NCBI RefSeq assembly: GCF_000716785.1 | Contig: NZ_JNYY01000006.1 | Span: 62,001 to 126,000, forward strand | Direction: 5' to 3' | Origin: Amycolatopsis vancoresmycina | GTDB taxonomy: Bacteria > Actinomycetota > Actinomycetes > Mycobacteriales > Pseudonocardiaceae | Length of the DNA stretch: 64,000 bases | Shown: positions 33,346-41,651 of the stretch, one piece after another | How the letters are laid out: each line of letters begins with the position of its first letter | Numbering within the stretch: the first letter of the stretch is position 1 | Program-made: the position numbers and the translations under genes | The notes under the pieces: model-generated | Database searches by the model: none | The model's input: the letters and a program-made list of their open reading frames with translations, nothing else | What the model was told of the DNA's origin: nothing

Positions 33346-35013
33346 ATGACCGAGACCCTGTCCAACGCCGAAAAGAGTGCTCCGCCGAAACGCCGGTACG
33401 CCCCGCTCGCGGCGAACGAAAACCGCGAGGACTACTCACTGCGCTTCGCCGCCCATTCGTTCCGGAAATGGTCCCCGTTCGTGGTCGCGACGACGGCACT
33501 GGGCGGCATCGCCTACCTCGCCGACTTCGCGATCGGCGCCAGCATCGTCCTCTCCTACGGCTTCACCTCCGGCGTGCTGGCGATCCTCGCCGCGGCCGTC
33601 GTCATCTTCGTGACCGGCGTGCCCATCGCGGCCGCCTGCGCGAAGTCCGGTGTGGACATGGACCTGCTCACCCGCGGAGCCGGCTTCGGCTACTTCGGGT
33701 CCACGCTGACGTCGCTGGTCTACGCGAGCTTCACCGTCATCTTCTTCTCGCTCGAAGGCTCGATCATGGGCCAGGCGTTCGAGCTCGCCCTCGGCATCCC
33801 GCTGCCCATCGGCTACCTGCTGGCGACGCTCATCGTGCTGCCCTTCGCGCTCTACGGCATGGGCGCGGTGGCGAAGATGCAGACCTGGACGCAGCCGCTG
33901 TGGATCGCCGGGCTGGTGCTGCCGTTCGTCGTCGTGCTGGTCCGGGAGCCCGGCAAGTTCGCGGAATTCACCCACTTCGGGGGTACCGAGGGCGCCGGGG
34001 CCGGGTTCTCCGCGATCGGGTTCGGATTCGGCATGGGTGTCGCGCTGTCCCTGATCGGGCAGATCGGCGAGCAGGCCGACTACCTGCGGTTCATGCCGGA
34101 GAAGACGGCGGAGAACAAGCGGTCGTGGTGGGCCGCGGTGCTCGCCGCCGGCCCCGGCTGGGTGATCCTCGGCGCCGCGAAGCAGATCGGCGGCGCGCTG
34201 CTGGCCTTCCTCGCGCTCGGTGTCGTCGGGAAGGCGCACGCGCTCGAGCCGATCGCGCCGTACCTCGAGGCGGTGAAGCCGGCGCTCGGGCCGGTGGCGC
34301 TGACGTTCGCCGCGCTGTTCGTCGTCGTCTCGCAGATCAAGATCAACACGACGAACGCCTACTCCGGCTCGCTGTCGTTCGCGAACTTCTTCTCCCGCGT
34401 GCTGCACCGGCACCCCGGCCGGGTCTGGTACGTGCTGGTCAACTGCGGGATCGCGCTCGCGCTGATGGAGTTCGGCGCGTTCGGCTTCCTGAACAAGATC
34501 CTCGGTTTCTACTCGAACGTCGCCATCGCGTGGATCGGCGCGGTCTGCGCCGACCTGGTGATCGCCAAGCCGCTGGGCCTCTCGCCGCGCTACATCGAGT
34601 TCAAGCGGGCCTACCTGCACAAGATCAACCCGGTCGGGTTCGGCTCGATGGTGGTCGCGTCGGCGGTGTCGATCGTGGCGTACTTCGGCGCGTTCGGGCC
34701 GTTCCTGGCCGCGTTCAGCCCGCTGCTCGCGCTGGTGATCGCCATCGTCCTGGTGCCGACGCTCGCGGTGGTCACCCGCGGGAAGTACTACCTGGCGCGG
34801 GAGAACACGGTCGCGGTCGAGGGTGCCGACCTGCGGGCGACGCACACCTGCTCGGTCTGCGGCGACCCGTACGAGCTGCCGGACGTCGCCGACTGCGCCA
34901 AGCAGGACGGCCCGATCTGCTCGCTGTGCTGCACGCTGGACGACACCTGCCACGACGTGTGCCGCACCACCGGCCCGGTCGACCTGGGCCTGCCGGCCGC
35001 GCGGACCCCGTAA
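33346..35013 (+). CDS. NCS1 purine-cytosine permease with cysteine-rich C-terminal tail
   Basis: This 555-residue nucleobase:cation symporter-1 protein has 12 predicted helices (about 45-480). The NCS1 core pattern includes SFRKWSPFVVATTALGG at the N-terminus and KINTTNAYSGSLSFANFFSR. After the last helix it has a hydrophilic tail (about 485-555) with eight cysteines at 502, 505, 517, 525, 528, 529, 535 and 539 (CSVC, ICSLCC, CHDVC) plus a His. The spacing suggests one or two zinc sites. Ordinary CodB/Fur-type permeases lack this. The substrate is probably a purine, pyrimidine or allantoin-like base. GGAGG precedes the ATG. Confidence 0.9.
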   Translation: MTETLSNAEKSAPPKRRYAPLAANENREDYSLRFAAHSFRKWSPFVVATTALGGIAYLADFAIGASIVLSYGFTSGVLAILAAAVVIFVTGVPIAAACAKSGVDMDLLTRGAGFGYFGSTLTSLVYASFTVIFFSLEGSIMGQAFELALGIPLPIGYLLATLIVLPFALYGMGAVAKMQTWTQPLWIAGLVLPFVVVLVREPGKFAEFTHFGGTEGAGAGFSAIGFGFGMGVALSLIGQIGEQADYLRFMPEKTAENKRSWWAAVLAAGPGWVILGAAKQIGGALLAFLALGVVGKAHALEPIAPYLEAVKPALGPVALTFAALFVVVSQIKINTTNAYSGSLSFANFFSRVLHRHPGRVWYVLVNCGIALALMEFGAFGFLNKILGFYSNVAIAWIGAVCADLVIAKPLGLSPRYIEFKRAYLHKINPVGFGSMVVASAVSIVAYFGAFGPFLAAFSPLLALVIAIVLVPTLAVVTRGKYYLARENTVAVEGADLRATHTCSVCGDPYELPDVADCAKQDGPICSLCCTLDDTCHDVCRTTGPVDLGLPAARTP

Positions 35014-35017
35014 CGTC

Positions 35018-35066
35018 CGTGAGGACCCTTTCCCGGCGCGTCCGCGGCCGGGAAAGGGCCCTCACG
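35018..35066. repeat. Palindrome family C, bidirectional terminator across tetR stop
   Basis: The arms CGTGAGGACCCTTTCCCGGC (35018-35037) and its complement (35047-35066) pair at 19 of 20 positions with a 9-nt loop. It lies between convergent genes; the right arm contains the TGA stop of the TetR gene. The outer CGTGAG/CTCACG ends are shared with palindrome family A. Confidence 0.9.
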
Positions 35067-35772
35067 CGAGCCGGCCTCCCCCCGGTTCCCCCTCCCGGCT
35101 CGACTCCTTCACGTCCGAGGGCGCGCCGGGGTTGCCCGGGATTTCCAAGATCTTTTCCGGCCGCATGATGGCCGCCAGCATCAGGGCGCGCAGCTCCGCG
35201 CCGACGTCTTCGACCGGCAGCGGCGGCTCGTGCGCCTGCCACTCGCGCAGCAGCCCGGTGGCCGCGCCGACCAGCGCGATCGCCGTCAGCCGGTAGTCGC
35301 GGTCGGGCGCGGCGCCGTGGGCGGCCGCGCGCCGCGCCTCCGTCTCGATGAAGGTCGCCCAGCGGTCGACCCACACCTGGTGCTGCTCTTCCAGCTCCGC
35401 GCTGACGCCGACGGCTTCGACGTAGTTGAGCCGCGGCAGCCGGGGGTCGACGGTGACCGTGTCGATGAAGACATCGAGCAGCGTGGCGATGCGGGTCATG
35501 GCGTCGGCTTCGGAGACCTTGCCGAGCGCGGCGGTGACGTGCTCGAGGGCGAGGCTGTTGATCCGGTCGTGGAGCGTGCGCAGCACGTCCTCCTTGCCGC
35601 TGAACTCCTCGTAGAAGTTCCGCGTCGACACGCCCGCGCGGGCGCACACCTCGGTGATCTTCGTGTGCCGGAAGCCGGCCGAGGTGAACAGCTCGAGCCC
35701 CGCCGTGAGCAGCCGCTCGCGGCGGTCGGCGCGGCGTTGCTCGGGTGCGACGCCGCCGTACGTGCGAGCCAA
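35062..35772 (-). CDS. TetR-family transcriptional regulator
   Basis: This 236-residue TetR protein has the DNA-binding domain at about 18-65: ERLLTAGLELFTSAGFRHTK, then ITEVCARAGVSTRNFYEEFSGKED. The C-terminal domain resembles regulators of lipid or drug genes but no ligand can be named. Its last 25 residues (GNPGAPSDVKESSREGEPGG) are Gly/Ser/Glu-rich and probably disordered. It is divergent from a secreted lipase gene (88 bp between starts), the most likely target. It ends inside a palindromic terminator. Confidence 0.9.
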   Translation of the reverse strand: MARTYGGVAPEQRRADRRERLLTAGLELFTSAGFRHTKITEVCARAGVSTRNFYEEFSGKEDVLRTLHDRINSLALEHVTAALGKVSEADAMTRIATLLDVFIDTVTVDPRLPRLNYVEAVGVSAELEEQHQVWVDRWATFIETEARRAAAHGAAPDRDYRLTAIALVGAATGLLREWQAHEPPLPVEDVGAELRALMLAAIMRPEKILEIPGNPGAPSDVKESSREGEPGGGRLA

Positions 35773-35860
35773 CGGTTGCTCCTCCTTCTGAGGGATTGCC
35801 GGATCCTACCGGCCTGGCTAAATTGTGAAAACCTCGATTACCAAACAACCGGAGGCAACG

Positions 35861-36961
35861 ATGCTTCGTCGGTTACTGGTCGCCGTCGCGCTCCTGTTCG
35901 TGACTGCCGCCCCCACGGCGCAGGCCGAACCGGGCGTCCTGCTGGAACAGCAGCCGGCGACGGTGTTCGTCGGCCCCTTCCCGGCCCCGGTCAGAGCCTG
36001 GCACCTGCTGTACCGCTCGACGTCGGCGACCGGCGCGCCGAACGCGGTCTCCGGCACGCTGCTGGTGCCCCCGACGCCGTGGCTGCGCGGCGGCCCGCGC
36101 CCGCTGATCACGTACGCGGTCGGCACGCACGGCCTCGGCGACCAGTGCGCCCCCTCGAACCTCCTCGCCCACGGCATCGAGAACGAAAGCGCCCTGCTGG
36201 CCCAGGCGCTGACGCAGGGCTGGGCGGTCGTCGTCACCGACTACGAAGGACTCGGCACACCGGGAACGCACACGTACGCGGTCGGCCAGTCCGAAGGCCG
36301 CGCGGTGCTCGACGCGGCGCGCGCCGCCGCCCGGGTGACCGGCGCGGGGCTGTCGCCGTCCGGCCCGGTGGGCGTGTTCGGCTACTCGCAGGGCGGCCAG
36401 GCCGCAGCGTGGGCGGCGGAGCTGCAGGAGGCGTACGCGCCTTCGCTGAACGTGGTCGGGGTGGCGGCGGGCGGCGTCCCGGCGGACTTGAACGCGGTGT
36501 TCGCGTCCAATGACGGCGGCGCGGCGTTCGGCCTGGTCCTCGGCGCGGCGACGGGCTTCGCGGCGGCGTACCCGGACGTCCCGTTCGCCTCGATCCTGAA
36601 CGACCGCGGCCGCGAGGCGGTGGCCCGCGTGTCCCAGGCGTGCACGGTGGAGCTGGGCGCGGCGGCGCCGTTCGCGCACCTGCAGGACTTCGTGACGGTG
36701 CCGGACCCGATCCACGAGCCGCACTGGCAGGCCCGGCTGGCTTCGAACTACCTGGGGACGACGGCCCCGAAGGCACCGGTGTACCTGTACCACGGAACGC
36801 TGGACGAGCTGATCCCGTTCAGCGTGGGAACGGCGTTGCGCGACCGCTGGAAGGCACTCGGCGCGAAGCTGACGTGGCAGGAGTTCCCGCTGCTGGAGCA
36901 CATCGCCGGGGTGTCGATCGGCGGCCCGGTGGCGATGACCTGGCTGGGCACGAAGTTCTGA
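35861..36961 (+). CDS. Secreted lipase / alpha-beta hydrolase (LIP family)
   Basis: This 366-residue exported hydrolase has signal peptide MLRRLLVAVALLFVTAAPTA with cleavage near AQA. The secretory-lipase (PF03583-type) catalytic residues are visible: Ser in FGYSQGGQA, Asp in YHGTLDELIP and His in LLEHIAG. It probably cleaves triacylglycerols or esters outside the cell. GGAGG at 35851-35855 fixes ATG 35861; an upstream in-frame ATG would add 12 non-signal residues. It is divergent from TetR and followed by a strong terminator. Confidence 0.9.
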   Translation: MLRRLLVAVALLFVTAAPTAQAEPGVLLEQQPATVFVGPFPAPVRAWHLLYRSTSATGAPNAVSGTLLVPPTPWLRGGPRPLITYAVGTHGLGDQCAPSNLLAHGIENESALLAQALTQGWAVVVTDYEGLGTPGTHTYAVGQSEGRAVLDAARAAARVTGAGLSPSGPVGVFGYSQGGQAAAWAAELQEAYAPSLNVVGVAAGGVPADLNAVFASNDGGAAFGLVLGAATGFAAAYPDVPFASILNDRGREAVARVSQACTVELGAAAPFAHLQDFVTVPDPIHEPHWQARLASNYLGTTAPKAPVYLYHGTLDELIPFSVGTALRDRWKALGAKLTWQEFPLLEHIAGVSIGGPVAMTWLGTKF

Positions 36962-36966
36962 GTGTT

Positions 36967-37010
36967 CCGCTCGCCGGGGACGGACGCAGGGGGTCCTCCC
37001 CGGCGAGCGG
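36967..37010 (+). terminator. Terminator of the lipase gene
   Basis: A 14-bp perfect inverted repeat (CCGCTCGCCGGGGA 36967-36980 / 36997-37010) with a 16-nt loop lies 6 bp after the lipase stop. Confidence 0.75.
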
Positions 37011-37102
37011 CGCGGGTCCACGGCGCACACGGGCGAACCGTAACGAGCAGGCGCGCGGCGGCGACCCTCACGATGTCGATCAACTGCCGAGAGGATCACC
37101 TG

Positions 37103-37444
37103 ATGCGTCGCCCGGTCCTGCCCGCCCTCGCCGCCCTGGCGACCCTCGCCCTCGCCGGTTGCGGCAGCGACGCGCCACCCGACTCCAAGGCGGAGTGGAC
37201 GGCAGCGGTGAAGGCTGCCGGGTTCACCCCGCACGCGCCGCACTCCTACGACGAGATGTTCGAGTCGGCCAAGAACTTCTGCGCCGCCGGCTCGGCGCTC
37301 GCGATCGCCGGGCTCGCCCGCACCGTCCTGGACCCGGCGCAAGCCACCGAGGTGGCGATGCCCGCCCCCGGCCAGGACCCCGACAAGGCCGCAACGGTGT
37401 ACGGCGATGCCACGTGGAAGTGGGCGTGCAACCACTCCGGATGA
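37103..37444 (+). CDS. Small lipoprotein of unknown function
   Basis: This 113-residue putative lipoprotein has signal peptide MRRPVLPALAALATLALAGC (lipobox LAGC, Cys 20). A short domain has two further cysteines (NFCAAGS and WACNHSG) likely forming a disulphide. No family recognised; it resembles the many small cell-envelope lipoproteins of Pseudonocardiales. GAGAGGA upstream supports ATG 37103; an alternative ATG at 37073 would place ten polar residues before the signal peptide. Confidence 0.75.
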   Translation: MRRPVLPALAALATLALAGCGSDAPPDSKAEWTAAVKAAGFTPHAPHSYDEMFESAKNFCAAGSALAIAGLARTVLDPAQATEVAMPAPGQDPDKAATVYGDATWKWACNHSG

Positions 37445-37461
37445 GCCGAGCACCAGAAACC

Positions 37462-37482
37462 GTCGGTGCCTCCCGGTAGCGT
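37462..37482 (+). promoter_or_regulatory. Second RecA-NDp-like block (directed into ureD antisense)
   Basis: GTCGGTG (37462-37468), 8 bases, TAGCGT (37477-37482). The 40 bases from 37460 agree with the block at 6859 at about 31 positions, including the downstream GGAA-A-ACGGGGGC. It lies between convergent genes and would transcribe antisense to ureD. One base departs from consensus (CGTC for TGTC). Confidence 0.35.
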
Positions 37483-37498
37483 GGAAAACGGGGGCTGC

Positions 37499-38206
37499 TC
37501 AGAACGCCTCGGCCAGCCCCTTCATCGCCGTGACCGCGTCCGGCGCCAGGGATGTGGTGAGGGTGCCGCCCGCGGCCAGCGGGCTGCGGGACCACCATTC
37601 ACCCGAAGCCGCCGGCAGCTGCGGGCCGCCGACCACCAGGTCTGTCGCCAGCACCCGGCGCCCCGCCAGCACCGCCGGGCTCCCGTCCAACCCCGCGTCC
37701 CCCACCGAAAGCGTCTGACGCACCACCGGCACCGACCCCCGCGTGACGGACAGCGAAGTCGTCAACGAACCCGGCTTCTCCCCGGCCCGCCCCAGCACCA
37801 GCACCTCCCGCGTGTGCAGATACGCATCGGAAGCCACCGAAGCCCGGAACACCGCCGCATGCCGGGCCCGTGCGGTGACCACCGTCGGTTCCGGCAGGTA
37901 CTCCAACGACCCACCCGGCTCCACCACGACGTCCACAGTAGACAGAGATGACTCACCGTGGAGGCCGGGCAGGGCCAGGGTCGCCGCCACGCCGGACACC
38001 CGGAGGGACGCCCCGGGGCCAACGTGGATCGACAGCGTCAGGTCGTCCCCGCCCAACGGCGAGGTCGCCGAATTGACCAGGTGCACCACCGCCGCCGCGC
38101 CCGGCCCCCGGCGCGGGAACAACGTCAGCGGTGCCATCGAGCGCAGCTCGCGCAGCACCGTGCGCGAGCCGTCGAAGCACGCGGTCAACCGGGCGTGGGC
38201 CTTCAC
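37499..38206 (-). CDS. ureD: Urease accessory protein UreD
   Basis: This 235-residue accessory protein, with UreF and UreG, forms the complex that delivers nickel and CO2 to apo-urease. UreD features seen are LRSMAPLTLFPRRGPGAAAVVHLVNSA (the early core; GP...LVNS), GGDDLTLSIHVGPGASLRVS and EYLPEPTVVTARARH. It is the last gene of ureABCFGD. GTG 38206 overlaps the ureG stop (GTGA). UreD is always poorly conserved; order and motifs make the call firm. Confidence 0.9.
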   Translation of the reverse strand: MKAHARLTACFDGSRTVLRELRSMAPLTLFPRRGPGAAAVVHLVNSATSPLGGDDLTLSIHVGPGASLRVSGVAATLALPGLHGESSLSTVDVVVEPGGSLEYLPEPTVVTARARHAAVFRASVASDAYLHTREVLVLGRAGEKPGSLTTSLSVTRGSVPVVRQTLSVGDAGLDGSPAVLAGRRVLATDLVVGGPQLPAASGEWWSRSPLAAGGTLTTSLAPDAVTAMKGLAEAF

Positions 38207-38892
38207 AGCAGGGAACGGACCCAGCCGGCCACCTCGGGCGCGTCCGGAGTGTCCACAAGGGACTGCGTGATCACCGGGAGCTCCCCGCGCATCCGGTGCG
38301 CGTCCGACGTCATCACCGCCATGTCCGCGCCGACCAGGTGGGCGATGTCGGTCTTGTTGATCACCAGCAGATCCGCCGTCGTGACACCGGGGCCGCCCTT
38401 GCGCGGCACCTTGTCGCCGCCCGCCACGTCGACCACGAAGATCTGGCTGTCCGCCAGGCCGCGACTGAACACCGCCGTCAGGTTGTCGCCGCCGCTCTCG
38501 ATGATCACCAGGTCCAGGCCGGGGAACTTCTCCTCCAGCCGCTCGACCGCGTCGAGGTTCGCGGTGATGTCGTCGCGGATCGCCGTGTGCGGGCACGCTC
38601 CCGTTTGGACGGCCTCGATCCGCTCGGGGTCCAGCACGCCCGCCCGGCGCAGGAAGTCCGCGTCCTCGGTCGTGTAGATGTCGTTCGTCACCACGGCGAG
38701 GTTGATCTCGTCACCCAGCGCGCGGCACAATGCCGCCGTCAGCGCGGTCTTGCCGGAGCCGACCGGGCCGCCGATGCCGATCCGGTACGCGCGCCCGGCC
38801 GATGGCGCCGCGTCGTAGTGGTCGGGTTCCGACGCCGTCGGGTCGAAGTTGACCTCGTGGAAGTGGCCGTGGCCGTGACCTTCAGCTGGCAA
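38203..38892 (-). CDS. ureG: Urease accessory GTPase UreG with His-rich N-terminus
   Basis: This 229-residue SIMIBI-class GTPase drives nickel insertion into urease. P-loop is GIGGPVGSGKTAL, followed by VVTNDIYTTEDADFL, the metal-binding CPH of TGACPHTAIRDD and the base motif NKTD. The N-terminus MPAEGHGHGHFHE has four His in alternate positions, a likely nickel store, and no ureE is present in the operon. The start is TTG 38892, inside the end of ureF (11-bp overlap), supported by GAGGTG; no ATG or GTG fits. Confidence 0.93.
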   Translation of the reverse strand: MPAEGHGHGHFHEVNFDPTASEPDHYDAAPSAGRAYRIGIGGPVGSGKTALTAALCRALGDEINLAVVTNDIYTTEDADFLRRAGVLDPERIEAVQTGACPHTAIRDDITANLDAVERLEEKFPGLDLVIIESGGDNLTAVFSRGLADSQIFVVDVAGGDKVPRKGGPGVTTADLLVINKTDIAHLVGADMAVMTSDAHRMRGELPVITQSLVDTPDAPEVAGWVRSLL

Positions 38893-39553
38893 AGAGACGC
38901 ACCTCTTCCTGGTGGTGCCGGGCGTGGGCCTCGGCGAACAAATCCAACGCGGGCGAGCCCGGAGACGGCAGCGCCGCCGGGTCGCCCCCCGCCACGGCGG
39001 CGGCTTCCGAACAGACCGCGGCGAGGTCCAGCCGCGCCACGACCGCGTTGACGACAAAGGGATCCAGCCCCAGCAGCCGCACGGCCGCGCTCGCCGGGCC
39101 GCTCACCGACAAATAAGCGGCGGCCATTGCGGCGTCGTACGGCGAGCCGCCCGCGACGCCGACCAGCGCACCCAGCACGATCGGGTGGTGGGGCCGCGGG
39201 GTCTCGGCCAGCAACGCGTCGAGCACCGGTGACGGCCACGCGATCCGCCCGGCCCGCGCGGTCCCGCGACCTTGCGCACGGGATGCCTCGCGCTGCGCGA
39301 ACGACGGCGTCCGGGCGTCCAGTTCGGCGTCCAAAAGCGACCATTCTCCCCGATTGGCCGCCGCGTGCGCAGCGGCAGCGGCGAAAACGGCCGCCAGGTA
39401 ACCCGCCGTGCGCAACCGTCCGGAAAGGAATCCCGGCAGCTCGCGCACGGATGTCAGCAGCCGGCGGGAAACGGCTTCCTCCATCCCGCCACTGTGGACG
39501 TGCCCGCCGCCGGGGAAGCGGGAGTCCGCGAGGATCAGCGCCGAAAGGTCCAT
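38882..39553 (-). CDS. ureF: Urease accessory protein UreF
   Basis: This 223-residue all-helical accessory protein acts as activator of UreG in the UreDFG complex. The family's N-terminal LILADSRFPGGGHVHSGGMEEA and the mid region RLLGLDPFVVNAVVARL are present. The start ATG 39553 overlaps the ureC stop (ATGA). The C-terminal HARHHQEEVRLFAS is His-containing. It is placed as usual between ureC and ureG. Confidence 0.9.
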   Translation of the reverse strand: MDLSALILADSRFPGGGHVHSGGMEEAVSRRLLTSVRELPGFLSGRLRTAGYLAAVFAAAAAHAAANRGEWSLLDAELDARTPSFAQREASRAQGRGTARAGRIAWPSPVLDALLAETPRPHHPIVLGALVGVAGGSPYDAAMAAAYLSVSGPASAAVRLLGLDPFVVNAVVARLDLAAVCSEAAAVAGGDPAALPSPGSPALDLFAEAHARHHQEEVRLFAS

Positions 39554-41268
39554 CAGAACAGGAAGTACCTCTGCGCCATGGGCAGTTCCGTCACCGGCTG
39601 CGGTTCGACCAGCTCGCCGTCGACGTGCACCGCGAAGCTGTCCGGCTCGACGCGGACGTCCGGCGTCGCGTCGTTGAGCACCATGTCCGCTTTCGTCCGC
39701 GCCCGCATGTTCGACACCGCGACCAGCGGCCGGGTGATGCCGAACGTCTCGCGCAGCCCACTGTCCAAAGCGGACGGTGCGACGAAGTGCAGGCTCAGCG
39801 CCGCCCCGATCGACGCGCCGAACATCGGCCGGGCGAGCACCGGCTGCGGCGTCGGGATGGACGCGTTCGCGTCGCCCATCGCCGCCCACGCCGGGAAGCC
39901 GCCCTTCAGCACCACGTGCGGGCGGACGCCGAAGAACTTCGGCTCCCACAACACGAGATCCGCGAGCTTGCCGACCTCCACCGAGCCGATTTCGGTCTCC
40001 ATGCCGTGCGCGATGGCCGGGTTGATCGTGTATTTGGCGACATAGCGACGCGCGCGCAGGTTGTCGGCCGCGCCGTCGCCGGGCAGAGCGCCGCGACGGC
40101 GTTTCATCACGTGCGCGGTCTGCCACGTCCGGATGATCACCTCGCCGATCCGGCCCATCGCCTGCGAGTCCGAGCTCATCATCGAGATCGCGCCCATGTC
40201 GTGCAGGACGTCCTCGGCGGCGATCGTGGTCGGCCGGATCCGGCTCTCGGCGAACGCGAGGTCCTCGGGCACCGACGGGTTGAGGTGGTGGCAGACCACC
40301 AGCATGTCGAGGTGCTCGTCGAGGGTGTTCGCGGTGTGCGGCCGGGTCGGGTTGGTCGACGACGGCAGCACGTTCGGCAGCGAGACGACCTGGATGATGT
40401 CGGGTGCGTGCCCGCCGCCGGCGCCCTCGGTGTGGTACGCGTTGATCGAGCGGCCGCCGATCGCGTCCACCGTGGACTCCAGGAACCCGGCCTCGTTCAG
40501 CGTGTCCGTGTGGATGGCCACCTGGACCCCGGCTTCGTCGGCCACCGTCAAGCACGCGTCGATCGCCGCGGGCGTGGTGCCCCAGTCCTCGTGGAGCTTG
40601 AACCCGCCCGCGCCGGCCGCCAGCTGTTCGCGCAAGGCGTCGTGACGAACCGTGTTTCCCTTGCCCAGCAACAGGACGTTGACCGGGTAACCGTCCATCG
40701 CGGACAGCATCCGGCCGAGGTTCCACGCGCCGGGCGTGACGGTCGTGGCCTTGGTGCCCTCGTTGGGCCCGGTGCCACCACCGACCAAAGTGGTCAGTCC
40801 CGCCGCCAGCGCCGTGTCGACGAGCTGCGGGCAGATGAAGTGGACGTGGCAGTCGATGCCGCCCGCGGTGAGGATCTTGCCGTTGCCGGACAGCACCTCG
40901 GTGGACGGCCCGATGACCAGGGCCGGGTCGACGCCGTCCATCGTGTCCGGGTTGCCCGCCTTGCCGATGCCGACGATCCGGCCGTCGCGGACGCCGACGT
41001 CGGCCTTGACCACACCCCAGTGGTCGAGGATCACCGCGCCGGTGATGACCAGGTCGGGCGCGCCCTCGGCGCGGGTGGCCATCCCCTGCCCCATGGACTC
41101 CCGGATGACCTTGCCGCCGCCGAAGAGCACCTCGTCGCCGGAGCCGCCGACCCCCATCGAGCGGTCCTCGGTGACCTCGATCAGCAGGTCGGTGTCGGCG
41201 AGCCGGATCCGGTCGCCGGTGGTCGGGCCGAACAGCTCGGCGTAGCGCTCGCGGTCGATCTGCGGCAT
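39553..41268 (-). CDS. ureC: Urease alpha subunit
   Basis: This 571-residue catalytic subunit hydrolyses urea to ammonia and carbamate. Nickel ligands are in GGIDCHVHFICPQ (two His) and the carbamylated Lys in GFKLHEDWGTTP. Also present are the His of VAIHTDTLNEAGF, the flap with its catalytic His in MVCHHLNP-like VVCHHLNPSVPEDLAF, and the late Asp of SSDSQAMGRIGEV. All key residues are intact. The start at 41268 is 1 bp after the ureB stop. Confidence 0.96.
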   Translation of the reverse strand: MPQIDRERYAELFGPTTGDRIRLADTDLLIEVTEDRSMGVGGSGDEVLFGGGKVIRESMGQGMATRAEGAPDLVITGAVILDHWGVVKADVGVRDGRIVGIGKAGNPDTMDGVDPALVIGPSTEVLSGNGKILTAGGIDCHVHFICPQLVDTALAAGLTTLVGGGTGPNEGTKATTVTPGAWNLGRMLSAMDGYPVNVLLLGKGNTVRHDALREQLAAGAGGFKLHEDWGTTPAAIDACLTVADEAGVQVAIHTDTLNEAGFLESTVDAIGGRSINAYHTEGAGGGHAPDIIQVVSLPNVLPSSTNPTRPHTANTLDEHLDMLVVCHHLNPSVPEDLAFAESRIRPTTIAAEDVLHDMGAISMMSSDSQAMGRIGEVIIRTWQTAHVMKRRRGALPGDGAADNLRARRYVAKYTINPAIAHGMETEIGSVEVGKLADLVLWEPKFFGVRPHVVLKGGFPAWAAMGDANASIPTPQPVLARPMFGASIGAALSLHFVAPSALDSGLRETFGITRPLVAVSNMRARTKADMVLNDATPDVRVEPDSFAVHVDGELVEPQPVTELPMAQRYFLF

Positions 41269-41269
41269 C

Positions 41270-41575
41270 TCAGAACTCCCCCGAGAACTCGGACCGCAGC
41301 CCCGGCACCCGGCGCGCGCCGGCCAGCGGCACCAGGTCGACCTCGCGTTCGACACCGGGCTCGAACCGCACCGACGTCCCGGCCGGGACGTCGAGCCGGT
41401 GGCCGCGGGCGGCGTCCCGGTCGAACTCGAGGCCGGGGTTGACCGCGGCGAAGTGGTAGTGCGAGCCGACCTGCACCGGCCGGTCGCCGAGGTTGCGGAC
41501 GAGCAGCCGGACGCGCGGACGGCCGGGGTTCAGCTCGACCGGCTCGTCGCCGGGAATGATCTCGCCAGGGCGCAT
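41270..41575 (-). CDS. ureB: Urease beta subunit
   Basis: This 101-residue structural subunit has the start MRPGEIIPGDEPVELNPGR and the core VRNLGDRPVQVGSHYHFAAVNP, diagnostic of UreB. ATG 41575 is supported by GGAGGACGGGAG upstream. A longer open frame would extend through the palindrome between ureA and ureB and is rejected. It assembles with UreA and UreC into the urease trimer. Confidence 0.94.
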   Translation of the reverse strand: MRPGEIIPGDEPVELNPGRPRVRLLVRNLGDRPVQVGSHYHFAAVNPGLEFDRDAARGHRLDVPAGTSVRFEPGVEREVDLVPLAGARRVPGLRSEFSGEF

Positions 41576-41598
41576 GCGGCTCCCGTCCTCCGGGTGGG

Positions 41599-41644
41599 GT
41601 CGTGAGTGGTAAGACGGGTTAGAACCCGCCTTACCACTCACGAC
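41599..41644. repeat. 46-bp palindrome, family A copy 3, inside the urease operon
   Basis: The arms 41599-41620 and 41623-41644 pair at 21 of 22 positions around AG. It occupies nearly all of the 76-bp ureA-ureB gap. A hairpin this strong inside an operon could attenuate transcription or stabilise or separate the ureA message. Confidence 0.95.
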
Positions 41645-41651
41645 GGGTGGG

